DNA of 26,327 nucleotides, from assembly GCA_910592205.1 (NCBI GenBank), contig CAJVPJ010000398.1, forward strand, positions 1 through 26,327, in the 5' to 3' direction. Below, piece after piece: positions 1 through 12,389 of the stretch. The position numbers were made by a program, and so were the translations under genes. The notes under the pieces were generated by a model, which saw only the letters and a program-made list of their open reading frames with translations, was not told the DNA's origin and ran no database searches. This DNA comes from Paraglomus occultum (taxonomy: Eukaryota > Glomeromycota > Glomeromycetes > Paraglomerales > Paraglomeraceae). How positions within the stretch are numbered: position 1 is the first letter of the stretch; the number at the start of each line of letters is the position of its first letter.

Positions 1-815
1 TGTGGACTATGAATTGTTATTCTAAATACAAAGAATTATGCAAAATTATGTACCTTGCGCAGCAGGTTTTTACTAATTTAGTTGCTATAATAACTTAATT
101 CGTTAGATTTCTTTTCTTTGACTTGCTGGTAATAATAACTGATGTCACCCAAAGTTATTCAACTTCCTTGACTTTCTACTGGCATTATTTTATTGTTTTC
201 TTTATTTCACTCTTCAAAAAGCAAGCCAATCATAGCAGAAGTAAACAAGTTCTTTGCCCCTTATTATTATACATTTCCACTCTTTCCCTTGACTCCAATC
301 AGTTCAAATCTTATAAACCCACCGCCCACCTCTGAGGAGCTTATTTTTTATAGTCGACAGCCTCTTGTCACTTCTTCCACAAAATCTTTCGCACAACAAA
401 AAAAGGTCGTTATTATTTTTGTCATAATAACAATGAGACGTAACTTCATTCTCTCATAGAATAATATAATTCATCATAAAGCACGCAAGATGACATCATA
501 ATGACGACAGCTTGTACCTGTTTAACCGGCCGCCTCGCGACTATACCAAATTTTCATTAATTAGGAAACTTTCTCTAGTTAAACAATTTTCTGAACAGGT
601 CTGGCTAAGCCGGCCAAAAATCAACCTGCATACAGCTTCCGTCATACAACAAATAATGGCCATTTTAACCAAGAAAAATATGTCTAGATGATTTTTTTTT
701 CTATTCTTAGCGATTTATGATTTGGGGACTGGACTATCAAAATGATGGTACTTGGTCTGGTTACACAAAATGGGATTTTTGATAAGCACTTTCTCAGCAA
801 TATTCTCTACGCATC
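1..815. other. AT-rich intergenic DNA, no gene seen
   Basis: Only short open frames with low-complexity, unrecognisable translations occur here. There is no splice-linked coding series and no tRNA-like or rRNA-like segment. The stretch may contain the eroded 5' half of the transposon that becomes recognisable from about 816, but I could not find a matching left terminal repeat. Confidence 0.5.
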
Positions 816-1716
816 TTGGTAGTTCTTATTCCAAGCACAGTAAAAGTTAAAACACTAGGCGATCATCACTCTTATACGTTTAGCTCCGTTTCGTACGAAG
901 CAAGCCCTAAAGCATGGATGACAGGGGGATATTTCAACGATGGATTAAAATGCTTGATGCAAAAATGGCTGGTCGCCAGACTCTACTGCTACTGGACAAT
1001 GCACCAAGCCATAATAATAATATTACCAATTTGAAACACTACCATTTTTTTCATTCCCCCAAATACAACCTCTCGAATGCAACCAATGGACGCCGGTATA
1101 ATAATGTCCTTTAAATGTCACTACCGAAGCCATTTCGTAAAATGGCCGCTTCATCGATACGAATCTGGTGTTGGGGATAAGAAAATGGATATTGTCAGCT
1201 ATACGGTTCATGGGACGAAGTAGTGCAGGGAACTATATCAAACTGCTTTCGACACACGGAAATTCTTAATGGTGACAATCGTGACGTAGATGAGGATGAT
1301 AATGTCGATTGTAACAATAATAGTAATGGACGATGAAAATCAGTTGAGGGAGGAGCTGCATGCAGATATTGGAGCACTTGATCTGTGAAACGCGATGATT
1401 ATATATCTATTACAGAAGTGATACTTACAGATCAGGAGATCATAGACATGAAGTTGAAGACGTGGAAGATGTAGGAGTGGAGGATGTAGATGTAGAAAAT
1501 GTAGACGAGGATAATAGTGTAGAAAGACAAAGTGTTACCCACAAGGAGGCGCTTAACTGTTTAGAAACGCTTTCACTATTTTGCAGACATAGGATTAATA
1601 TTAATATGCGAAGAGGTCACATGAAACAAAATGATTGACGTTCTCTAAATGCACGCTCTCTATAAATGCAAGCGCATCGTCGGTCCCGACGACGTGCACT
1701 TAGAGAGGTTTGACTG
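816..1716 (+). mobile_element. Degraded pogo/Tigger-type DNA transposon (DDE_1 transposase remnant)
   Basis: Decayed cut-and-paste transposon of the Tc1/mariner superfamily, pogo/Tigger branch. Transposase pieces lie in more than one frame. A 'KAWMTG' segment at about 911-928 precedes the catalytic-Asp motif LLLLDNAPSH at 983-1012. The downstream motif PPNTTSRMQPMDAGII lies at 1056-1103 in a different frame, followed by MSFKCHYRSHFVKW. A C-terminal acidic segment (about 1450-1560) ends in a 'SVTHKEALNCLETL'-like piece. Frameshifts and stops show that no functional transposase is encoded. The right terminal repeat ends in GGTTTGACTG at 1707-1716 followed by a TA, as expected for TA target duplication. 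No left end was found, so the copy looks 5'-truncated. The 3' part matches a second copy at 14253-14776. Confidence 0.8.
1642..1716 (+). repeat. Right terminal repeat of the pogo/Tigger copy
   Basis: The block contains TCTCTAAATGCACG (1642-1655) and its imperfect inverted counterpart CGTGCACTTAGAGAG (about 1693-1707). It ends in GGTTTGACTG followed by TA at 1717-1718. The same outward block recurs at 14724-14776. Internal inverted symmetry next to an element end is typical of Tigger terminal repeats; the exact boundary is inferred from the TA. Confidence 0.65.
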
Positions 1717-1718
1717 TA

Positions 1719-2221
1719 TTCAAAGAATCAACAGAATTAAAACCACAAGTGCACGTGCAATTCGTATCATCACCTTCTTTCATCATTCAGTATATTTTAC
1801 CTGAGGAGCAAATGAATGTTCTAAAAAAACACACCATTCTTATTACACCATGTTCAACCGGATGGAACAGCTTTTTTGATAGTTTTGATAGTGTTATCAA
1901 AAGCCTATATGCATTAAGGGTTAGTGTTAGTATTAGTATGTTTATGGCTGTTCTTCAGAGCTCAAAATTAAAATGCCTGTGCCACATCAATTAATGTATT
2001 GTTGTCATAAGTCTGGTTAAACCAGTGTGCAAGTGATTGTGCAATAACAATAAATGTATGGCCAAAAAAAACACCAATGCCAACAGAACAGGTCTAGCAA
2101 AGTAATAATAATATTGAGAAAGGCTGTACAGGGGACATGCTATGGGCAGATATGACGAGGCACTCTCCTGGACGGGTGCAACCCATTCCTTCAAGTGATT
2201 GAACTATCCCGCCAGGAGTCA
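1719..2221. other. Intergenic DNA, no gene supported
   Basis: Short open frames on both strands lack recognisable content. A possible downstream exon of the doubtful minus-strand gene at 2222-2491 (ending near 1991) would fall here, but nothing confirms it. Confidence 0.4.
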
Positions 2222-2491
2222 TCACTCCTTCCATGAGGGAAGAAACGAGTATTTCCCCATTGTCGATACGGCAGTGCTTTCACGCGACTCAGCAGACGAA
2301 TAATTCCTTACCGCACGTGCACGCTTGAATTTGGTCTGTGTTTTTTTCCAATTCGCATCCTCGCGGTCCATTTCTTGGAGATCGGCTTCCAGAGCATCCG
2401 GAATTGTCGCGAATGAAAACGCTGATCGGAGGGGACACGGCCAAGCGGCAGATGGAATCACGTTAGTGCTTTGAACTGAGTATTTCGACAT
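2222..2491 (-). CDS. Hypothetical small protein or exon, doubtful
   Basis: A minus-strand frame from ATG at 2491 to a stop at 2222 gives 89 residues. The base composition is richer in G+C than the flanks. The translation is hydrophilic, with an acidic middle (EADLQEMDREDANW) followed by a basic run (KKTQTKFKRARA). A good acceptor (TTTAG, 2508-2512) lies just upstream, and a strong donor GTAAGG sits at 2311-2306 after the basic run. This could therefore be one exon (2312-2507) of a longer spliced gene whose next acceptor may be at 2189-2190, where the frame is maintained. I do not recognise the family. It could equally be a transposon fragment or a chance frame. Confidence 0.25.
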   Translation of the reverse strand: MSKYSVQSTNVIPSAAWPCPLRSAFSFATIPDALEADLQEMDREDANWKKTQTKFKRARAVRNYSSAESRESTAVSTMGKYSFLPSWKE

Positions 2492-2509
2492 AGTAGACGT
2501 TGATGTCCT

Positions 2510-4249
2510 AAATAACAGAAGGCATATAAATAAACCAAGCTCAACCGAAAAAATTACAGCCGGAGCGGCGATTGTTTGGATGCCTATGTATATATTAATA
2601 TTAATATAAACTTTATGACACTCATACGTCATAAATAGTCGGACAATAATATTAATCACATCTTTCATAAACATGAGTGTGTTGCGGTCGGGCAGTCTGG
2701 GTTGTGGAGAGAGCGATAATCTCTCGCGTATGTATGTTCGCTGACAGGGAATATTCTAATTTGGCTTCAGCTCACCGCCTTGTTTCGGTGATTGCTTTGA
2801 CAACTGAATCTAAAATTACAAGTGACCTAATACTAACTAATCATTTAATATGCGCGCTTATCTAATTAATCAGCTTGCGCGTAACAAGTGCTGCCAATAG
2901 CATCGAAAGTCTTCTCATAGTATTGCCGTTAGGCAAAATTTTTTATAGCTTCACCACAAATCCTAACCTTCTAGCACCCAAGGAACCCACTCTTACCAAT
3001 TCAACAGAAATCATTCTCAAATTTTTAACGCGTTCGAGCAGGTATTTGTTTTGGTCAAATTGTTTTAGTGATATCTAATGGTCCGCCAACAGTCCATGCA
3101 GTCTAGACAAACATACAAAATTCGTAAGGTACAGTACTTAACGTGATATTCAGAATAATGGAGAAGGAAGCGCAGCTAGCGACCATAATAGAATCAGTGC
3201 AAAAAAACTATATTCAAAGAAGTTATTAAGATGAATCTTCCTGGTGGCCAACTCGGTCAAGTTGATATATAAAGCAATACGTGTCAAGTATGATGCTGAA
3301 ATAATTGGAGATGATCTATTTATAAGAGTAATTTTTATTCTGGCCACAAGCTTATGTGCATGTATGTCATTTATTATTCTGGGCGAGTTTTAATACCATG
3401 TGTATAGTTAGTGGACATCAACTTCGTTTATTATTTGGGTTCAGGTAATTCTACCGCGTTTGTACCTAATTCCTTAAACTTCTTTAAGTTTTGGCTTGCA
3501 GTCGTCTTGGCGCGTATCTCTGACAGTCTGCAAGACTGTTGAAAGATATTGAAGTGTCAAGACTTAATTATTTTGGCGTCCATAAAGAAGATGTTCTGGG
3601 TGCCCTCCGCTCATGTCAGACAATGAGTTGTTTTGTTCCTGGAATCGCTAAAGGATTTTGAGAAATAGGGCCAATTTGCGATTAGTTTCTCGTTTTTATT
3701 TTCTATTTCAATAATATGTGGTGTTACTTATCAAATTGCTGGAACCTGCAGGTGGTTTTAGATTGTTCCAATGCTGTAAATAAGATCCATCTTATCCAGA
3801 GAAACAACCCTCAAATTGAGTTCTTTGGGATCGCTCTTATTGCAGCACCTTTTGCACGTCCCAGAGCACCTTATATGATATCACGAAATGGACTGTTTAT
3901 GCTTAGATTGTCGACTTTGACATAGTGCTTAATGAATTGGCTTAAATACTGATAATACTCTCCGTTAGTGATGTTATTTTCTTAGATCATATGATCATCT
4001 GTTCTTGAATAAAAAAAACAAAGGACTTTGTCTTCGAATACCAGGTTGCCGATCCGAAAATTTCGCTAATACTAATACTAATACAAACTCCCAATAGTAG
4101 CACACGTGAGATAGCATGACACCATTTGTGGCTAGCTTGTTTCACGAGCCACATTAAATTTTGCCGAAATGGTATAAAATGATTGTGCCAACATTTGGTC
4201 ATTTATTTAATTCGGGGCTTACAGTTTGTTGGCAATAGAAATATATAAC
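2510..4249. other. Intergenic region upstream of STT4, no gene seen
   Basis: AT-rich DNA with scattered short open frames on both strands, none of recognisable family or linked by good splice sites. A short (TAATAC)n-like tract occurs near 4066-4087. The last few hundred bases presumably hold the STT4 promoter and 5' UTR, but no motif stands out. Confidence 0.45.
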
Positions 4250-7200
4250 ATGGACAGGTATTTATGAGATAATTATCCAGCAGATACTGTCTACATTACA
4301 ATTTAAGCATTTTTGTTACAAAAATTTAACTTTCTATTCGATTAACAGCATCGAATTCGATTTGCACGGTTTGATTCTGGATAAGCTATCTAAAGTGTTG
4401 AGTTCACATCCAAATACATCAGACGAAGAAATAGATCACTTGATTGCAAGATGTCCTGTTCTGTCAGAATCTTCACTTGGACTTATGGTAGATGGGCGTT
4501 CATTGTATTTTGCGTCATTTCTATCATAGATCGATGGTACTCACAAAATCTCTTAATGTTTAATCATGTAGTTACAACCATATCAAGATGGCATAATTGC
4601 CCTATCGTCATTTGCTGCATCCACAAACAACAAGTCGCATGTTGATCGAATACTGACTCTCTTGTTAAAATATCTTCAAATTCTTCCACAATTCAAATTT
4701 GAAGAGATTCTGAAATGGAAAGGTAGACCAATTTTTGATCATTGATTCAAACTATATTTCTAGTAGTTACCCATAAACTCTTTTTGTTTAAATAGATCTG
4801 TGTCCAGCAGACGAACTTGCGGGAAGATTGATTGGAGAGCTGTTAAATGTGGCTCGGAATTTCCCCGACACGCGGGAAGAAATTGTCGGAGCAATTTTGA
4901 ATCTTACTGAACGTCTTGTTAATCTTTTGCAAAACGAAGATGGTAAACAGGTTATTGTTCCAGCATGCTACTTTCTAAGTTGTAACTTTTTATCTTATAT
5001 TACTTTTTCAACTCATACAGATGTTGCAAACTTGACGGTTACAGTTCTTCCTCTTATAAATGGAACATTAAGATCGCTACAAAGTTCGTCATTCGAATGG
5101 ACACTTGCTGACTTTGAAGCTGTGAACAATTTATCACTACCACTCCTCTCAAATGAACTTATACAGCATATCAGCGGAATAATAGAAAAAGTCATGAAAT
5201 CCAATGATGATAGCGATTACTATGCCAAGAAAGTATTATTTCGCTATTCTAATGCACCTATACCTCTTTCAAGCAATGGATTGGTACTTAATGTCTTACA
5301 GCTGATGCAAAATATGTTGGCCAGAATTTTACTCATAACAAGTAACGACGAAGTTGCAGTTATGGGGCCTGGTCAAATATGGAGTGCGTTGGTGAGCTCA
5401 GGAATGAATCTCAATTGGACTCTAGATGAAAAAACAAAAGACGTTCTTAGAGGAACATATGTTATGGCACTACAATATTATACAGAGTTGGAGAAGTTAA
5501 TGGCACAAGGGAAGGATTTTCCAACCGCGAAATATGCTATAGAAATAATGGCAGCAAGCTTAGTAAGTTTATTATATATGCTGTATCGACTGTTTGTATA
5601 GGGAGGTTAACGTTTCCGTCTCTTTTAGAAATTGGCAGCTGTCGCTGGCGTATGTCTGCATGAAATTGATTATGACTTAAACGCAAAAATATCTCGCACC
5701 TTATTTATTGCTCCACAAACACCAGACGTGAAAGTGCAGACGGCTGCCTTAGATGCTGCTGCATTGATATCGTTGAAGTAATTACTTTTGGTGTTTGTTA
5801 AGTTGTTTATCTATATCAAATCATGTGTGCTCACCGTTTCTGATTAATTAGTTTCCCGCTGAAACATGCTTCAACAATGATTCAGCTTATCAAGAAATTT
5901 CTCACTACCCCATCAACAATTTTTGAGTTGGCGACAACAGCTGCCGACGATCTTACGATTCAAAGATATGCGATCCGGAGACTCGCGGATTGCCTGAAAG
6001 TAAGTTTGATGAGAGAATCAGCACTTGTCATTTTCAGACTCAACAAAAATCATAAATTTGACTAGCAAATTATCATGGTCAATATTAAGCTTAGTTATCG
6101 TTATTTATATAGGCCACAAATGATGAAAATCAAATTGTATCTATGATATATGAATTACAAAATATGCTTGTGGCCAGGGGCTATGATCGCTCACCTTCGA
6201 GGAACGTTTCTGTTGATCATATTTCGGTGACATCAGGCACGGAAGAGCAAAAGCTTCAAGTCTGCGAAAACCTTGTTTATACTATTGCTGGTATTACTTG
6301 TGTATTGCAAATCGATAAGGTAAACATCGTATGTGTAATTCAATTTCGACGTTTTGCGCAACACAGATTTTACAATTCATTATGTTTTTAGATCACATCT
6401 CTTGCTGAGCCAATTTTACGACAACGGGTTCGCAACCATGCCCCTGCACTTGACGTCATTATTCTTGAAAATCTGGTGAATATTGCATTAATAGCACCGA
6501 GGAAAGTGTTCGAAGACATATTACAACATTTTTCAACAATTAGCATGCAATCACTCTCACCAAAAAACAAAATTATTACTACCGCTGTGAGTACGTTCGG
6601 CTGAATTATCTTGCTACCTGAACGAATTATCTAACTCAGGCGTATTATTCTTGACTTTTTCAAACAGGTCTTGAAATGTCAACACGAGCTGGCCAATAGA
6701 ATTAGTGCACGTCCAGAATTTTATGATTTTTATTTAACGAAGATATTGGAATTATTTGTCGAAAAAGGTGTAGTTATCCAAAAAACTGTGGCAGAACATG
6801 GAAGGGTCCAAGTGACATCGCTTGCAGCGGAATTGGGCATACTACTCCCCATACTCTCAACACTTTTGTCACATCGCGACTTTATAGCGCATTTGAATCC
6901 GTCAGAGGATCTTGTTAGTCTGTTTCGAAATGTTTGGTTCCATTGCGTTCTCTATGGCTTTGTATCCGAAGCTACATGGATGCGAGAATGGTGTGATTCA
7001 TTGGTTATCATTGCCCAAAAGACTCCCCCATTGGTGCAGGAGAGTGCAACGAATTATTTGGAATATGATTTAGAATACAATTCCGTATTAGTAAGGGGCT
7101 ACTCTGAGCAGGTAGACGATCGGTAGAAAGTTGTAACTTGAAAAATGCCGGTTTAATCCCAAACTCGACATTTGATCGTTTTTTAGGACTTGGTACATTT

Positions 7201-10200
7201 ACGCGCCTTGTTGTCCGGATTTCTCCCTGAACATGCATATGAGCTTCGGAATTATTCGTTTGCGCAGATTACATTTTTGCTTTCTGTCTACCATATCGAA
7301 ACAATGCGTGCTCAGAAAGGACAGTTTTCATTTCTTACGAGGTATTTCGTTAATCAAGGTGTAAACACCAGCAAGCTTGTTCGTTGCATGGAGGAGATTG
7401 CTGATCAGGTAAAGCTACAGATATTGGTGGTAGTTATTACCCGTGATGTAGTGTTGGTTAATTTCACCGGTTAATTGACTCTGCTGAATGCCTTATTATT
7501 GTCAATATTCAGGTTATGCAAGTTTTCATCAACGAGTGTAATAACAGGGTTCTAGCTCATACTGTTGACGACGATCTTCTAGAACAAGTGTGCAATTTGA
7601 TGATTGCTTCATGTCACCGCTTTGAAAAAGTACACACATTGGCTATCAAATACCTCGATTTGCTGTTTACGTCTTTTCAATCACTGTTGTGTAACAAGAA
7701 ACTAGTTTATTTGCTATTGGAATTGATCGAGTTAATGTGGAAAAGTTGTGATGCGGAAAACATTAATGAGGTAAATATTTGATATTCTTATATTTGACTT
7801 TCTCAATATACTAATGATATCCTCTTAGTATTCCCCAACATATACATTTAGCATACCCAAATTTGGAGTTATCATAGAATTTACAGATTCATATGCATAT
7901 CGACGAGAAGTCTTGTCTCGGTTGTGTGAGAATGCAAGAAAATGGTTGAAAGCAGCAAATACATGCAATAGTTCGGATCTCAAAGGAATTTTGGAGGTTC
8001 GCTTATAAGCTTGCATTTATATGAGCATTTGGGCTAGGGTGCGTTTTCAAAAAGCTTACTAGAATGAAACCAACGTAGGGCTATTTATCCGAAACCGATT
8101 TTGAAAGCACAGTTCATATGGGTCGTTCTATTGCCTTGGAGATTGGGAAATCCTTTTCCAATCCGGATTACAAAACAAGTATATGTTATAATAATGATAA
8201 AACAGTAATGCATCAACGTGATATGAACCTTGTGCCTAATGTTGATTTACTATACAGGTGTATTTCCACAAATACCGGAAACCGTAATAGATGATGCATC
8301 CGACTTCATCACTGATTATTCTATGAGGAGACGTTATCGAGGCCAAGTAGCTGAGGTCTACCATTGGCTTAACTTTATCGATGATGAGGGTATGTTGCTT
8401 ATCTTGTGTTTTTTACTGTTACGAGTTCAATTATAAATTTTCTTCCTACTATAGATTTGCGAAGTGAAAATATTATAAACGGAATTCCCGACCAAGTAGT
8501 TGATAGACAACTTAGCAAAGTACGAGAGATACTTGTGAAATTGGAAGCAAATGCTCGTAAGCATGTGCACATCTCTTTAAAGGAGCTCAGCAATAAGTTG
8601 CATTTTGCAGCCGAAGTTTTAATTGCATCACCACAGGTAATTCGTGACTGGTGAATGATTTATTATTTTATTTGCTAACCAATCTCTTGTAAACACTCAG
8701 GTTAACGAAAACATAATAAGCCATCTTGTATGGATTCCTGTTTGTATGTTCACTCCAGCGTCTTTGAAAATTGGTATTTCGATATGGAATTGGATAATTA
8801 ACGAGAAACCGGAAGTAGAAAAAAGAATCATGTTGGAGATTGTTGTTGCATGGGTGTGGAGTGTGAGGCAGCGCAAAGGGCTTTTTTCATCCATGTTAGA
8901 GTAAGTACTCTTTTCAATATTGTTCAGAGGGATTCGTTTTAGTCAGCTAATTTGTGTAATTATTGCAGGTTTAGGGACCCGTTTGTGAACAAGATGAAAT
9001 ATGCTCCATCTGACAAGGATACCAGGAATAAAATTTGTCAAAAGGCAAATTTCTTACTCAGGCCTCATCTCATCTGGATCCAGTTTCTTAATATTCGATT
9101 TCAGTCAATTCGATATCGAAGTCCTGAATTAACAGATATTTATTTAAGACTTCTTGAGATTACTCTTGGCGAATACGATTCCATGAGGTAAATGCCTGAA
9201 ATTAGAGACAATCATATTTTTGGTGAGAAACTAACTGCCGATAATTGTTTATAGCAACCATCCTCTATCACGGGAATGTCGATTTGAAATTTTAGTACTC
9301 GGATTTAAGGTTTTGCAATCAACTAGGATGGAAGCATTAATTGAATACCAAATGAGGGAAAGGTTATATAAAGCAGCGTTTTCTTGGTTTGCCTTTCCAC
9401 CAAGGTTGGAAACATATTGTGTAATTTTATGAAACGTGCGACACTATTACTAACGTTGATTGTTTTCCTTTAGATGGGGTTATGGTGCCAACAAACGTGC
9501 AGCAATCATAGAATACAAGCTTATGCTTGAGCTTTACAGACTCGTTGAGACTGATAAAGCTTGCCTAGATAATATTTTGTCGAGTGCCTCTAAGAAGTCC
9601 ATTAAGATCGCTTTAAACGATGGCACGTTGTTCATTGGCGGTAATTAAATAGAGTTGATAATTATCATTGCAAGACAGAATAGTTTATTCATAGAATTAA
9701 CTATTGCATTTAAACGCTGTAGATAAATCTCGCAGTGACATTCTAAAACAGTCAGTCGATGCAAAGAACTTGCTGCTTCTGTTCCTTGAGAGTGAGATAT
9801 CCAGAGTGGGCGTTTGGGCGAATCCCGTCAATGTCCAATCTCAACTAAAGGAAACGGTTCTTCCTTCAATGGGACAAAACATGACAGAGGTAATCGAAAA
9901 ATTGAGAATATTTTTTGTTTGTTCAAATTATTAACCAAGTGTCGGTAAACATTACAGGAAAATTGGAAACGAACAATTCGATATGCATGGTTCATATCAC
10001 CTAGCCTCCCAATTCAACTTTCTGCAAGGTTTAAAATGTCAGTCGTGCAAAATGCAGTGTTGGAACTTTTGCGCTCTCAATCCCATGAAGCTGTTGCCGT
10101 CGCTGAGGCGCTTCCACTCTTGCTTGGCAAGAAGCTAGATGAAAATGTATCGTCGCAGCTTAAAGTAAGACATCGTTAATATCGATCTATAGCAACAATA

Positions 10201-12389
10201 ATGACGAGATAGTATTTGACGATTTTGTTCTAGTATTTGTTATATTGGAAACCAGTGCCTCCGGTTACAGCAATTACATACTTTTCACCAAATTACAACA
10301 ATCATCCATTGATATTGCAATACGCAATGCGCTCGCTCGAATATCACCCGGTAGATGTGGTCTTTTTTTATATACCGCAGATAGTTCAAGCATTAAGAAG
10401 TGATACATATGGTAAGCGTGCAGAACGTTTATAGAAGGCAATAACGTAATTTAGTAAAGGATACTAATGCAAAACCTCCGTGTAGGATATGTCGAAAGAT
10501 TTATAATGGAAGCAGGCAAGATTTCTCAACTGTTTGCACATCAAATAATTTGGAATATGAAGGCCAATATGTTTAAAGATGAAGAATGCACAACAGTATG
10601 TATTTGTAAGAGGATTTCTGCTATATACGAAAGGTGTTAAAATCACTACTTAATTTTTTTTCCCCGTCAGCCCGACTCGCTTAAACCCACGCTGGATCGT
10701 ATTATTGCAAATATTGTGGAAACCTTGTCCGGAGAAGACAAAGACTTTTACGAAAGAGAATTCAAATTTTTTGAAGGTGTTACTTCGATTTCTGGAAAGT
10801 TGAAGCCATATATAGGCAAGAAACCTGAGGAGAAAAAGGCAAAGATAGACGAAGAAATGAAAAAGATTGTTGTAGATGTTGGTGTTTACCTTCCCAGTAA
10901 TCCGGAGGGGATCGTTGTTGATATTGACTACAAATCAGGAAAGCCTTTGCAAAGTCATGCAAAGGTGAGATATAACGGGCGGTAACTTATTGGGTGCACT
11001 TGTTTTGTCTTTTCTATGAAAAAAAGCTCATGAGTGTGATTCGAAAATTTCAGGCACCGTTTCTGGCAACCTTCAAGATAAGAAAAACTCTGCGTGAATC
11101 TGAAGGGGTCACAGAAGAGGTCACAGACGAGTTTAATAATTCGGATGAAAACGAACTCAAAACTGTTGATGTGTGGCAGTCTGCTATATTCAAAGTTGGA
11201 GATGACTGCCGTCAAGACGTGTTGGCTCTTCAGCTGATTGCTATATTTAAAAATATATTTACTAGCATTGGATTAGATTTATATCTTTATCCATATAAAG
11301 TTGTTGCAACGGCACCTGGAGTAAGTTAATTATGATGTATACGTCGAGTTTGGTTTCACTTAGTGATTGAGCTTTTTCTACTTTAAGTGTGGAGTCATTG
11401 ATGTTATACCAAAAGCATTGTCGAGAGCCCAAGTAGGGACGCAGAAGGTCAACGATTTGTATTCGTAGGTGCCCTTACTATTGTTGCCAGTATTTTAGTC
11501 GAGGAAGATGTTCTGACCTTGATCTTTGCACTTTGATTTAGATATTTTCTTACAAGATATGGTGGATTGGATTCATTGGAATTTCAAAAGGTACCTTTAC
11601 ATATCGTAGAATATCGATATCGTTAAAATATGAATACTAATTAATATCGTTTGTAAGGCCAGGAACTGTTTTATTCAGAGTGCAGCCGCGTACTCGGTTG
11701 TCTCGTATATTTTGCAGATATCGGATAGACACAATGGCAATATAATGTTAGATGATTATGGTCACATAATTCACATTGGTATGTTGATTAACCCTGCAAT
11801 CATGCAAACATACTGCTACATTAGCGCTAACGACCGTTCACACCTATTTACTTGTATAGATTTTGGATTTATTCTTGATATTTCGCCCGGTGGCATCAAA
11901 TTTGAGAGCTCGCCATTCAAACTTACAACAGAAATGATTCAAGTGATGGGAGGTAGTGCAGGAGTTCAACCATTCCAATGGTTCTCAGAGCTGTGTATCA
12001 AAGCATACCTGGCGTTAAGGTATGTGATTGATGGATGGGTTGTAACCCGTAAAAAGTTACGATTTTCACTGAACATTTTTCATTAGGCCATACGCTGAAC
12101 AGATAACGCAGTGTGTTGCGTTAATGCTTGGTTCGGGCCTTCCTTGTTTCAAGGGCGAGATGACTCTCAAGAGATTGCAACAAAGATTCCAGTTGGACAG
12201 GACAGAGCGCGCTGCCGCAGAATTTATGATGGAGAGGATATTCCAATCGTTCGAGAATAGACGAACTGTGTTCTATGACTACTTCCAGAAAGCAACAAAT
12301 GGTAAATTCATTGTGTATTGAGGGTTAATTATTAGTTCCAATGGGATACTAATATTCACGTCATCATTTCACTAGGCATTCCATTTTAA
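4250..12389 (+). CDS. STT4: Phosphatidylinositol 4-kinase, STT4/PI4KA type (type III alpha)
   Basis: Converts phosphatidylinositol to PI4P at the plasma membrane; in other fungi it works with Efr3/Ypp1-type scaffolds. My model has 32 exons: 4250-4257, 4349-4487, 4572-4722, 4796-4942, 5021-5562, 5629-5777, 5852-5999, 6113-6319, 6392-6586, 6668-7111, 7187-7408, 7513-7770, 7829-7996, 8079-8178, 8258-8389, 8455-8636, 8701-8900, 8969-9187, 9255-9404, 9474-9640, 9723-9889, 9958-10164, 10234-10411, 10486-10595, 10671-10964, 11054-11320, 11388-11464, 11542-11590, 11658-11778, 11860-12019, 12087-12301, 12376-12389. Together they give 1928 aa (yeast Stt4 is about 1900). Residues 1 to about 1360 are helical, without catalytic motifs, and include the family signature ESATNYLEYDLEYNSVL. 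The PIK helical domain follows (about 1370-1550), then YLPSNPEG (1603-1610), FKVGDDCRQD (1674-1683), catalytic DRHNGN (1782-1787) and DFG (1800-1802). The protein ends ATNGIPF, as in the family. The start rests on an 8-nt first exon giving MDSIEFDLHG. Confidence 0.96.

Noticed and set aside
3465-3480. TTCCTTAAAC, resembling a U12 branch site
   Set aside because: There is no matching ATATCC or GTATCC donor upstream and no gene around it, so a chance match is more likely.
10955-11215. Minus-strand open frames across the STT4 kinase exons
   Set aside because: They are antisense shadows of exons 25-26; their translations are unrecognisable while the plus strand encodes the kinase motifs.
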